Below, piece after piece: positions 1-7,171 of a stretch of 64,000 bases of DNA. Numbering within the stretch: the stretch's first letter is position 1; every line of letters starts with the position of its first letter. The translations under genes and the position numbers were made by a program. Origin of the DNA: Sphingobacterium corticibacter (GTDB lineage: Bacteria; Bacteroidota; Bacteroidia; Sphingobacteriales; Sphingobacteriaceae); contig NZ_QDKG01000008.1 in NCBI RefSeq assembly GCF_003076635.1, positions 62,001 through 126,000 on the forward strand, given 5' to 3'. A model generated the notes under the pieces. That model did not search any database and had not been told where the DNA came from. It was given only the letters and a program-made list of their open reading frames with translations.

Positions 1-1
1 T

Positions 2-949
2 GCCCTTCTCGGTATGGAAAACGGAGAACTGACCTTTTTCAAATTCTACGAACAGTTCCTGTCGGACTACGAGAAAAAGGTCAATAGCGGACTTCGAGTT
101 ATCGGAACACGCAGGAAGTACAAAACGCTTTTAAAGCACCTACGCAATTTTGCACTTACAAAATACGGTTACTTCGATATGTCGTTTAACGACCTTACCC
201 CGGATTTTGTACAGGATTTCGATTACTACTTGCGTGATGACCAGAGTTTAACCCACAACACCATTTGGCTGTATATGATTGGTTTTACCACGCTTTGCCG
301 ATTGGCAATGAGCAGAAAGCACCTTGCCTTTAATCCGTTCAGCGAGTACAAGAACACGAAAAAGGACAAAGACCGTGGTTATCTGTTACGGAACGAGCTG
401 GAACAGCTTGTAATGTTCAACTGCGACTTAAAGAAAGACGAGTTGGTAAAAGACCTGTTTGTTTTCAGTTGCTTTACAGGGCTTTCTTATTCGGATATGA
501 AAGGACTTAAAAACAGCAACATCCAGGATTTTTTTGACGGTAACCAATGGATTATTGTGCGCAGGAAGAAAACGGCTACATCGTCCAATGTAATGCTGTT
601 GGATATTCCGAAAATGATTATTGAGAAATATGTAGGATTGTCAAAGGACGGCAAGGTATTTCCTGTACCCTCAAATACAGTCTGCAATGATAGTCTAAAA
701 CGAATATCCCAACAGATTGACTGTCTAAAAGAAAAGAAAGTAACCTTTCATTTGGCACGGCATACGTTTGCAACCTTGTTTTTGAGCGAGGGAGTTCCGT
801 TGGAGAGTTTAAGCAAGATGTTGGGGCATAAGAACATTGCCACCACACAGATTTACGCCAAGATACTTAATGAGAAAGTTGGAAAGGATATGCAAAAGGT
901 ATCACATAAATTTAAGGGTATGGAGAGTTCCTTTATTTCGCAACTCTGA
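2..949 (+). CDS. Tyrosine recombinase/integrase of the mobile element (5' end outside window)
   Basis: Site-specific recombinase that would integrate and excise the element filling the left of the window. The frame is open to the window edge (A-L-L-G codons precede the first visible Met at 14), so the start and probably an N-terminal arm-binding domain lie outside. Seen: a SAM-like core-binding domain in the first ~115 residues, then the catalytic domain with HLARHTF (HxxR), LGHKN and the Tyr nucleophile in TTQIYAK. Box I reads CFTGLSYSDMKGL, with Ser where most family members carry the catalytic Arg. The same change is known in IntDOT of CTnDOT, so I read it as a subfamily trait, not damage. 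A terminator-like hairpin follows the stop. The family call is secure; the exact element family is inferred. Confidence 0.93.
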   Translation, partial: ALLGMENGELTFFKFYEQFLSDYEKKVNSGLRVIGTRRKYKTLLKHLRNFALTKYGYFDMSFNDLTPDFVQDFDYYLRDDQSLTHNTIWLYMIGFTTLCRLAMSRKHLAFNPFSEYKNTKKDKDRGYLLRNELEQLVMFNCDLKKDELVKDLFVFSCFTGLSYSDMKGLKNSNIQDFFDGNQWIIVRRKKTATSSNVMLLDIPKMIIEKYVGLSKDGKVFPVPSNTVCNDSLKRISQQIDCLKEKKVTFHLARHTFATLFLSEGVPLESLSKMLGHKNIATTQIYAKILNEKVGKDMQKVSHKFKGMESSFISQL

Positions 950-976
950 ACAGTGATTTGTAATTCTGATGTACAA

Positions 977-1008
977 AAGTCAATGTTAACTGCATTGGCT
1001 TTTTTTGT
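977..1008 (+). terminator. Rho-independent terminator after the integrase
   Basis: A 9-bp stem (AAGTCAATG at 977-985 with CATTGGCTT at 993-1001, one G-T pair) is followed by a T run to 1006. It separates the integrase from mcrB, which must have its own promoter in 1010-1120. Confidence 0.7.
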
Positions 1009-1125
1009 AATTTAGGCATTGATAAAATAATATCTACGAAAAGTTAAAATAGTATAAATATTGACCAGTTTCGGGGTTATACAAACAGTAAAGAAGATAC
1101 CGAAATCAGGAGTAAAAAAGAAAGT

Positions 1126-3018
1126 ATGACACAAGAAGAACTGATAATAAATTGGAGCGATAAAATCCTTCAACATTTACTGAAACTCAAAGAAGAAAAA
1201 TATCCTGACCTAACTTTTTGGCTTAGAAAAAAAGATAGTGAAAGACTTAGAAAAGGATATTGGTTTCAAGGAAGTCATTACATTTTTCTCGGTTTGGTAA
1301 ATAAAGGCGATTGGAAAAACAAAACTAGACAAGCAGGTTTGGTATTTAATTTTTGGGATATTGAAAATCCCAATGCCTATCTTGAGTTAGCATTTCAATC
1401 AGAAAAAGATACACAAATTATACAAGCTTATGAAGAAATAATTGAGAAAATAGGAGGATTCGAACAAAAGGGCAAAGGCAATTACTATAAGCATTATCCT
1501 GAAACAGATTTCATAAAAATAATTAACTCTTTCTATTCAAACGAGTGGAAAATATTTATAGAGACTTTTGAAAAATTTAATCTTACAGAAGAATTAATCA
1601 TACCCGAAGACAAGTTTCAGAGCTTATTGAACAGAACATTGCAAGTTAAAGAGAATAGAGATATTGAATTACCACAAGATACTACTCACGAACCAGATGA
1701 CGACATAAATTATTGGTGGTTAAATGCAAATCCAAAAATTTGGTCAATTAGTAAACATAATGTTGGGGAGAAACAGACCTACACCACCCATAATGAAAAA
1801 GGAAACAAAAGAAGAATCTACAAACATTTCGAAGCTACCAAAAGAGGTGATTTAATGATTGGGTATGAAAGTACCCCTACTAAGCAAATAAAAGCTATCT
1901 ATGAAATTACACAAGGAATTCATAATACAGTCAAAGGAGAAGAAATTGAGTTTGAACTGATTGAAAAATTAGAAATTCCTATTCATTGGAATGATTTGAA
2001 AAACAATCCCTCGCTTCAAGAATGTGAAGTCTTTATAAATAACCAAGGAAGTTTATTCAAGCTGACAGAGGAAGAATATGAAATTATAAGAGAGATTATT
2101 GATAATAAAAATATTATCACAGAAAAACTCCTTCAGTCTGAAAATATCAAGAGTTACAAATTTTCTGAAGATGCAGACAAGCCATTTATCAGTGAAGAAG
2201 ATTTCTCGAATACCGTTTCATTATTAAAGCGGAAGAAAAATATAATTCTACAAGGTCCTCCAGGTGTAGGAAAGACTTTTATCGCTAGAAAACTTGCTTA
2301 TGAAATTATGCAAGAGATAAAAGATACTAATATTGAAATGGTTCAATTTCATCAATCTTATAGTTATGAGGATTTTATACAAGGTCTACGCCCTACCCAA
2401 AAAGGAGGTTTTGATTTACGAGATGGGATTTTTTACTCATTTTGTCAAAGAGCGTTGGCTCATCCTGACCGTCCTTTCTTTTTCATAATTGATGAAATCA
2501 ATAGAGGTAACTTAAGTAAAATATTTGGCGAGTTATTGATGTTAATTGAAGCTGATAAAAGAGATGAAAAATTTGCATTAAAACTTACATATTCAGAAGA
2601 TGAAGAAGACCGATTTTATGTTCCAGAAAATCTGTATATAATTGGTACAATGAATACAGCTGACCGTTCTCTTGCAATAGTAGATTATGCTTTGAGAAGA
2701 AGATTTGCTTTTGTTTCATTACAGCCTGATTATGGTCTAAACTTTCGCTCGTTTTTAAGTGGCAAAGGTTTATCAGAAGGAATTATTGAACACATATGCA
2801 CTTCAATTTCAAAATTAAATATCAAAATAAGAGAAGATGTTAACCTTGGAGAAGGCTTTCAAATTGGACATAGCTATTTTTGCACATACTCAAATGCTAG
2901 AAATGAAAATCAGTGGTGGTCGGACATATTAAATTATGAACTAAAGCCGTTGCTGGAAGAGATTTGGTTTGACGACCTTTCAAAAGTTTCTGATATATTA
3001 AAACAGCTTTCAAGATAA
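1126..3018 (+). CDS. mcrB: McrB-like AAA+ GTPase with EVE-like reader domain
   Basis: Motor and target-recognition subunit of a modification-dependent restriction system. Known McrB proteins bind modified cytosine through a variable N-terminal part, hydrolyse GTP and drive McrC. Seen: a novel-looking N-terminal segment (~1-180), then an EVE/PUA-like region (~189-320, starting INYWWLNANPKIW), then the AAA+ domain with Walker A GPPGVGKT at ~377-384, DEINRGNLSKIFGELL at ~455-470 and MNTADRSL. The DEINRGNLSK segment is characteristic of McrB. Length 630 residues. mcrC follows 3 nt downstream, so the two are co-transcribed. The EVE-like assignment comes from the tryptophan-rich pattern and is less certain than the McrB call. 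The modified base recognised cannot be read from the sequence. Confidence 0.9.
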   Translation: MTQEELIINWSDKILQHLLKLKEEKYPDLTFWLRKKDSERLRKGYWFQGSHYIFLGLVNKGDWKNKTRQAGLVFNFWDIENPNAYLELAFQSEKDTQIIQAYEEIIEKIGGFEQKGKGNYYKHYPETDFIKIINSFYSNEWKIFIETFEKFNLTEELIIPEDKFQSLLNRTLQVKENRDIELPQDTTHEPDDDINYWWLNANPKIWSISKHNVGEKQTYTTHNEKGNKRRIYKHFEATKRGDLMIGYESTPTKQIKAIYEITQGIHNTVKGEEIEFELIEKLEIPIHWNDLKNNPSLQECEVFINNQGSLFKLTEEEYEIIREIIDNKNIITEKLLQSENIKSYKFSEDADKPFISEEDFSNTVSLLKRKKNIILQGPPGVGKTFIARKLAYEIMQEIKDTNIEMVQFHQSYSYEDFIQGLRPTQKGGFDLRDGIFYSFCQRALAHPDRPFFFIIDEINRGNLSKIFGELLMLIEADKRDEKFALKLTYSEDEEDRFYVPENLYIIGTMNTADRSLAIVDYALRRRFAFVSLQPDYGLNFRSFLSGKGLSEGIIEHICTSISKLNIKIREDVNLGEGFQIGHSYFCTYSNARNENQWWSDILNYELKPLLEEIWFDDLSKVSDILKQLSR

Positions 3019-3021
3019 AAA

Positions 3022-4059
3022 ATGGCAATCCCAATCGAAAATATATACTTTTTGCTTTGCTATGCTTGGAACAAGTTAGACGAAAAAGAGCGTGTTGATG
3101 TTTCTATAGATGACAAAACAGAATTACTCGATTTATTTGCTAAGGTACTAATTACCTCTTCAAAGCTTTTACTCAAAAGAGGAATCGATAAAAGTTATAT
3201 TGACCACCAAGAAGAAATTTCAGGGGTTAAAGGCAAAATTGAAATCAGTCAGACTCTCAAGAGAAATTTACTTTTCAAACAAAAAACTGTTTGTACTTAT
3301 GATGATTTCTCTGCCAATATTATCACAAATCAAATTTTGGTTTCAACAATTTATAGGCTCATGAGAACAAAAGGCATTGACCCTTTCCTAAAAATGGAAT
3401 TAGCAAAATTGCAAACAATGTTACTCGGAGTTGACTTAATTGAAATCAAAGAAAGTCACTTTAAACAAGTCAAATTAAACAGAAATAATCGTTTTTATGG
3501 TTTTGTGATGAATGTATGTCATCTTATTTTTCAAAGTACATTCCCATCAGAAGAGAAAGGGAAATACAAATTTTCTGACTTTACAAAGGATGAAAAGAAA
3601 ATGAATCAGTTGTTTGAAGCGTTTATTAGAAATTTTTATCGTATTGAGCAGAGAAAATTTAATACTGTTAAAAAAGAAATAATTAAATGGCAATTTCAAG
3701 AAGATGATATCGAAAGTCATCAGTATCTACCTCAAATGGAAACTGATATTTCATTGGAAAATGAAGAAAAAAAGATAATTATTGATGCTAAATATTATAA
3801 AGAGACAATGACTGTCAATTACGACAAAGAGAGAATTAGGTCATCTAACCTATATCAGCTATTTAGTTATTTATTAAATCAGCAGGATGGTAGTGAAAAA
3901 ACTAAAATGGCAACTGGAATACTTTTGTACCCAACTATTGAGAGAGATTATGATTTAGATTTTAAATATGACAATCATAAAATTCAGATACGGACTGTTA
4001 ATCTTGACACAAATTGGAAAAATATATCGACAAGGCTTAAAGAAATAATAAACGTTTGA
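3022..4059 (+). CDS. mcrC: McrC-like PD-(D/E)xK endonuclease subunit
   Basis: Nuclease partner of the upstream McrB-like GTPase; in known systems McrC stimulates GTP hydrolysis and cuts DNA between modified sites. Seen: the family start (MAIPIENIYFLLCYAWNKL) and a catalytic core with D242 in METDIS and IIIDAKYYK (D255-A-K257), the D...(D/E)xK arrangement of this fold. Length 345 residues, normal for the family. It begins 3 nt after the McrB stop and is followed by a hairpin at 4092-4124, so mcrB-mcrC is a closed two-gene unit. The catalytic residues are intact, so the protein is probably active. Confidence 0.92.
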   Translation: MAIPIENIYFLLCYAWNKLDEKERVDVSIDDKTELLDLFAKVLITSSKLLLKRGIDKSYIDHQEEISGVKGKIEISQTLKRNLLFKQKTVCTYDDFSANIITNQILVSTIYRLMRTKGIDPFLKMELAKLQTMLLGVDLIEIKESHFKQVKLNRNNRFYGFVMNVCHLIFQSTFPSEEKGKYKFSDFTKDEKKMNQLFEAFIRNFYRIEQRKFNTVKKEIIKWQFQEDDIESHQYLPQMETDISLENEEKKIIIDAKYYKETMTVNYDKERIRSSNLYQLFSYLLNQQDGSEKTKMATGILLYPTIERDYDLDFKYDNHKIQIRTVNLDTNWKNISTRLKEIINV

Positions 4060-4091
4060 TTTAACATTAATAAAGTAAGTTATATAATTTA

Positions 4092-4124
4092 AAACAACCC
4101 ATCGCTTTAAGCAGTGGGCTGTTT
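4092..4124 (+). terminator. Hairpin terminator after mcrC
   Basis: An interrupted stem (AAACA/TGTTT, CCCA/TGGG and an inner GCTT/AAGC) ends in CTTT. It lies between the converging mcrC and HTH genes. Confidence 0.55.
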
Positions 4125-4170
4125 CTTTAATTGACCGATACGGATAAGGTTCTAAACACTCTTTAGTCGG

Positions 4171-4452
4171 CTACCGCTGATAGTTGTCTTCCAATATCTT
4201 GATAATATCGCTTTCACGAAACAAGATTTTCCGTTCGAGCTTGATAAAAGGTATCAGTCCGTCATCCCTGTACTGTTGCAACGTTCGTTTGCTGATGTGT
4301 AGCATCTGGCAAATCTGTTCGCCTGACAGGTAGATTTCCCCTTTTAGCAATGGATGGAAATATTCCCTGATATACAGCAGTTCATTTTTGATACCTACCA
4401 CAGCTTCGAGCAGGGCAAGCATATCTTCGTTTGAATTTCCAATCTGTTTCAT
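4171..4452 (-). CDS. Small HTH protein, excisionase-like (HTH_17 type)
   Basis: DNA-binding protein of 93 residues. After a ~38-residue helical N-terminus comes a MerR/excisionase-type winged helix: LSGEQICQMLHISKRTLQQY, then DDGLIPFIKLERKILFRESDIIKIL. Such proteins occur in pairs in CTnDOT-type elements (Xis2c and Xis2d), where they take part in excision and in turning on transfer operons. The gene overlaps its upstream partner by 4 nt, so the two are translated together. I infer a role in excision and regulation of this element from family and context; target sites are unknown, but see the phased GGC arrays. Confidence 0.8.
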   Translation of the reverse strand: MKQIGNSNEDMLALLEAVVGIKNELLYIREYFHPLLKGEIYLSGEQICQMLHISKRTLQQYRDDGLIPFIKLERKILFRESDIIKILEDNYQR

Positions 4453-4745
4453 TTCTTTTGCTTTTTTAATGGGCGCTCTCCTTGCATCAGTAATTCCACA
4501 TCGGATAATCTGAAATATGTTTTCCGATTGATTTGCGTTGCCCCAAGAATGCCCTTTGCTCTGTACGTTTGTAAAGTTCTTTTACTAACATTTAGTAGTT
4601 GGCAGGCTTCCTGTTGGTCGAGCCATTTCGTTGCCTGTTGTAATGCTTTGTAGGGTGCAATCATTTCCTCAATCAATAGAGAAACTTCCTTTACTTCCCT
4701 ATGCAATGCCTTTAAAATCTGAATGTCCAAAACCGTTATTTCCAT
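4449..4745 (-). CDS. Small HTH protein, excisionase-like, first gene of the pair
   Basis: DNA-binding protein of 98 residues and a diverged paralogue of the gene it overlaps by 4 nt. The winged-helix core is WLDQQEACQLLNVSKRTLQT with YRAKGILGATQINRKTYFRLSDVELL, matching the partner's layout almost residue for residue. A helical N-terminus (~40 residues) may serve dimerisation. The operon starts just downstream of a degenerate 10-bp-phased repeat at 4802-4845, which could be its control site. By analogy with CTnDOT Xis2c/Xis2d I infer an excision/activation role. Confidence 0.8.
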   Translation of the reverse strand: MEITVLDIQILKALHREVKEVSLLIEEMIAPYKALQQATKWLDQQEACQLLNVSKRTLQTYRAKGILGATQINRKTYFRLSDVELLMQGERPLKKQKK

Positions 4746-4801
4746 ATCTAATCAATTTAGACTTCAAATGTATAAGGTACTTATACAGGGATTTCCAATG
4801 T

Positions 4802-4845
4802 TGACGTCAGAGGTAGCGTTTGGCGTTCAGATGTCAAATACTCGG
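4802..4845. repeat. Degenerate 10-bp-phased repeat upstream of the HTH pair
   Basis: Related decamers start at 4802, 4812, 4822 and 4832; those at 4802 (TGACGTCAGA) and 4822 (GGCGTTCAGA) are most alike. 4802-4809 is also the palindrome TGACGTCA. It resembles the clearer arrays at 5281 and 6463 but is weaker. Confidence 0.35.
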
Positions 4846-5226
4846 CTATAATCCCAACTTTGGTTTGTTGTTTTTCGGGCGAGCCTGTTGTGTTTTGATT
4901 GTATTGTCTATCTTCAAGGCAGGCTTTTTGTTTTTCTGTACAGTCTGACTTTTTTCATCGTTTTTGTAATCCGAAAGCATAACCGTTTTTGTTGCACCTA
5001 TTATGCTTTCAGGTTCGGCAGTCTGTTTTTGTTGTTCAACACGCTTGCTCCCGAACAGTCTGTCCAGACCTAAACCCTTTGCATCTTTGAATTGACGTTT
5101 AAAGTTGTCAATGAAATTGGAAATCGGGTCGCTATGCTTATCGACCTGCATAAAAGGAGTATTCTTTTTCTTCTCGGATAGCTCTTTTTCTTTACGCTCT
5201 TTTTCGGTAATTGATTTTTGTGCCAT
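4846..5226 (-). CDS. Uncharacterised lysine-rich protein of the element
   Basis: I do not recognise this protein by domain. It is ~126 residues from the Met at 5226 (MAQKSITEKERKEKELS); an upstream Met at 5259 would add 11 residues of unlikely sequence, and a G-rich Shine-Dalgarno-like run lies 14-19 nt before the chosen start. It is highly charged and probably mostly disordered, with one amphipathic stretch (SNFIDNFKRQFKDAKGLGLD). It is in the same direction as the DUF3408 gene, in the place where CTnDOT-type elements keep small tra genes of the traB-traD region. It may be a transfer-operon remnant. The 5' side carries a four-copy GGC array. Confidence 0.55.
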   Translation of the reverse strand: MAQKSITEKERKEKELSEKKKNTPFMQVDKHSDPISNFIDNFKRQFKDAKGLGLDRLFGSKRVEQQKQTAEPESIIGATKTVMLSDYKNDEKSQTVQKNKKPALKIDNTIKTQQARPKNNKPKLGL

Positions 5227-5280
5227 AGGTTCAAAATTTCCCCCCAATATAGAACACAAAGGAATGTATTATTTTCATTT

Positions 5281-5320
5281 GGCATTATGTGGCAGTATTT
5301 GGCTTATGTTGGCACAATAG
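5281..5320. repeat. Four-copy 10-bp-phased GGC array
   Basis: GGC occurs at exactly 5281, 5291, 5301 and 5311, usually preceded by T (TGGC or TTGGC). The decamers are GGCATTATGT, GGCAGTATTT, GGCTTATGTT and GGCACAATAG. One-helical-turn spacing suggests cooperative protein binding on one face of the DNA. It lies about 55 bp upstream of the minus-strand gene ending at 4846. Confidence 0.75.
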
Positions 5321-5504
5321 GAATGGAAAGTAATCCTTGAAAACACTTTAAATTTTCCTCCCAAAGCCCTCACACATTTAAAAGAGTTTTGTACGGATGA
5401 AGGAAAGCATACCAAAAACACCCTATCCTTAGCCCTTACGTGTTTTTTGTACCCTTTCTTTGATTGGAATTGATTAAAAAAAGAATAAAAAGATAGCAAA
5501 GATA

Positions 5505-5651
5505 AAGCGGACAGCCACCGCACCACCCAACCAAAAGACTACGGCATAATGGCAGGGCAAAAAAGTGGCTTCGCCGAGTTTATTGTGTGATTGCCCTGCC
5601 ACCCTTCGGGATTTATTCCGTTTCCTTTTGGTTTTTCCGCCTGTCCGCCTT
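5505..5651. repeat. Nested triple inverted repeat (structured RNA or DNA element)
   Basis: Three pairs of arms are nested in register: GCGGACAG (5507-5514) with CTGTCCGC (5641-5648); AACCAAAAG (5529-5537) with CTTTTGGTT (5625-5633); GGCAGGGCAA (5551-5560) with TTGCCCTGCC (5591-5600). Small hairpins sit inside: GGC-TTC-GCC at 5567-5575 and a C(UUCG)G tetraloop at 5602-5610. No plausible reading frame covers it. It lies in the 509-bp gap between the DUF3408 gene and the gene ending at 4846. Confidence 0.7.
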
Positions 5652-5735
5652 GTTGAAATGGCTTTCTTTTTTTTCTGTTTTTTCTTTTGGAAAAAATTTT
5701 AAGAGGGAGTTACACATCCTGACCAAAGGACGTTA

Positions 5736-6194
5736 TCAAAACAACGGCTTGTGCTTATCGTTATAAATTTCCTTAATCAGTTCTCCGAACTCCTGAAAGT
5801 GATACTCGATAATGTTGTCCAGATAAGCATAAATTGTGAGCTTGTCGACACCCATAATGTTTGTAAGCCTGTTAAATGTTTCGTGGTGTTCCTGCCTTAC
5901 ATAGACAGATTTGCCTTTGCTTGCATTCCTTTTAGGGATTTTAAAGAACTCTCCGTAATAATCTTCTTTCGTCAGCTTCTTTGGTTTTGAAACGGTTCTT
6001 TTGGCATTACCTGCAATAGACTTTGTATCTTCTGCTTCTACAGATTTTTCGCTTATTTCTATCGCAGTAAGGTCATCACTATGCGGTAAGGTGTTCTGCT
6101 CTTGTGCAGGTTGTTTCTTTTCACTGCCAAGAAAATTTTCTAAAGAAAAATCTTGTGCTTCGGATTGCTGTTTTTTGTTTTCTTCATCTATCAT
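5736..6194 (-). CDS. DUF3408 protein of CTnDOT-type transfer regions
   Basis: A 152-residue protein with an acidic, low-complexity first half (to ~residue 80) and a conserved C-terminal domain: LTKEDYYGEFFKIP, then VYVRQEHHETFNRLTNIMGV and YAYLDNIIEYHFQEFGELI. This matches DUF3408, a family found beside ParA-like TraA in Bacteroidota conjugative elements; its likely ribbon-helix-helix character suggests DNA binding. No parA precedes it and no traE-traQ genes follow, so it is a survivor of a lost or never-present transfer operon. Its exact molecular role is not established. Confidence 0.8.
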   Translation of the reverse strand: MIDEENKKQQSEAQDFSLENFLGSEKKQPAQEQNTLPHSDDLTAIEISEKSVEAEDTKSIAGNAKRTVSKPKKLTKEDYYGEFFKIPKRNASKGKSVYVRQEHHETFNRLTNIMGVDKLTIYAYLDNIIEYHFQEFGELIKEIYNDKHKPLF

Positions 6195-6462
6195 ATCTAT
6201 CGTTTTTAATATTATATCAGATTCACTATTTAGTTAGCTAAACAGTCAGTTGTAAATATCATAGCACATATGTAAGTTGCTATGCACCTATATACTCTTA
6301 ATTAACTGTTTCATTAGCTGAAAAATCTGTAATCCGCCTGCAATCATTCACACTGATTTGCTGTCGGAATTTTTACTGTTCAGTTATTTAATTAAGGACA
6401 TAACCAATCAGCCAGCTAACCAGATACAAAGGAAATAAAAGCTAATAGACTTAAAGAAATGT

Positions 6463-6502
6463 GGCACTCAAAGGCACTATTTGGCGTTCATTGGCTTGAT
6501 TG
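6463..6502. repeat. Second four-copy 10-bp-phased GGC array
   Basis: GGC occurs at exactly 6463, 6473, 6483 and 6493 (GGCACTCAAA, GGCACTATTT, GGCGTTCATT, GGCTTGATTG). Phase, copy number and T-G-G-C core equal those of the 5281 array. It lies between the divergent DUF3408 and mobA-like genes. Confidence 0.75.
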
Positions 6503-6572
6503 TAAATAGTTGTTATTCAAATAGTCTTACCGAAATTTGTAGTAGAAGCGATGGGGTTTCCCTGCTAACCCG

Positions 6573-6690
6573 AATCCGTTTGCAAAACGGATTTTTCTGA
6601 ACTCCTGTTCAGAGCAAGTTATCTCTTGAGGTCCTCGAAATAAATTTCCGTACCTCAAGAGCACTTGCCCTTGCAGGGGGCTGGAAACGG
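6573..6690. other. Candidate origin of transfer (oriT)
   Basis: Directly upstream of the mobilisation genes are a 9-bp hairpin (AATCCGTTT 6573-6581 / AAACGGATT 6585-6593) and a long interrupted inverted repeat: GCAAGT (6614-6619) and CTCTTGAGGT (6623-6632) pair with ACCTCAAGAG (6652-6661) and ACTTGC (6663-6668). A GC-rich stretch, CCCTTGCAGGGGGCTGG, follows at 6668-6684. Relaxases of the MOBP type nick next to such repeats, usually upstream of their own gene. The nick position is not determined. Confidence 0.6.
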
Positions 6691-6732
6691 CTCCGAAGTC
6701 GCTCGTTTGTTTAAAAATTAAAATGGATTATT

Positions 6733-7167
6733 ATGGAAGAGAAAAACAGAAAACAGATTAGGAAAACAGGAAGGAAACCAAAGATTGACCCTGCGGTTCA
6801 TCGGTATTCCATCAACCTGAATGCGGAGGACAATGCCAAATTTCTTGCCCTCTTTGACCAGTCAGAAATGAAAATAATCGCTCATTTTATCACAGCCTGC
6901 ATCTTTCAGAAGACGGTAAAAACCGTCAAAATTGATATGGATGCAATAGAATATCACGAAAAGTTGACCCGATTTTTTAGTCAGTTCCGAGCAATCGGAA
7001 CAAATTATAATCAGATTTTAAAGATATTGTACCGCAATTTTTCAGAGAAAAAAGCAGGAACATACCTTTTTAAATTGGAAAAGGAAACCATTGAATTGGT
7101 AAAAGTCACTAAGGAAGTTATCCGTTTAACACAGGAATTTGAAGAAAAGTATCTGAAAAAAGAGTAA
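6733..7167 (+). CDS. mobA: MobA-like mobilisation accessory protein
   Basis: A 144-residue basic protein of the Bacteroidota MobA type, thought to bind oriT and help the relaxase form the relaxosome. Seen: a basic N-terminus (KQIRKTGRKPKIDPAVHRYSINLNAEDNAKFLALFDQS), typical of ribbon-helix-helix relaxosome proteins, and a helical C-terminal half with FRAIGTNYNQILKILYRN, a motif shared with MobC/MobA accessory proteins. The relaxase starts 4 nt downstream. It follows the candidate oriT. Naming differs between element families; role and family are well supported by motif and position. Confidence 0.85.
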   Translation: MEEKNRKQIRKTGRKPKIDPAVHRYSINLNAEDNAKFLALFDQSEMKIIAHFITACIFQKTVKTVKIDMDAIEYHEKLTRFFSQFRAIGTNYNQILKILYRNFSEKKAGTYLFKLEKETIELVKVTKEVIRLTQEFEEKYLKKE

Positions 7168-7171
7168 AGTT

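Larger units (their letters stand above)
6195..6732. other. 538-bp divergent control and transfer-origin region
   Basis: Non-coding region between the DUF3408 gene (leftward) and the mobA-like gene (rightward). Its left third is AT-rich with no clear signal. It then holds the GGC array at 6463-6502 and the inverted repeats of the candidate oriT at 6573-6668. Confidence 0.7.

Noticed and set aside
450..520. Ser in place of the catalytic Arg I as evidence that the integrase is dead
   Set aside because: IntDOT, an active Bacteroidota integrase, has the same substitution.
5275..5526. Minus-strand open frame of 83 codons
   Set aside because: It lies across the GGC array, has no recognisable domain, and its composition looks non-coding.
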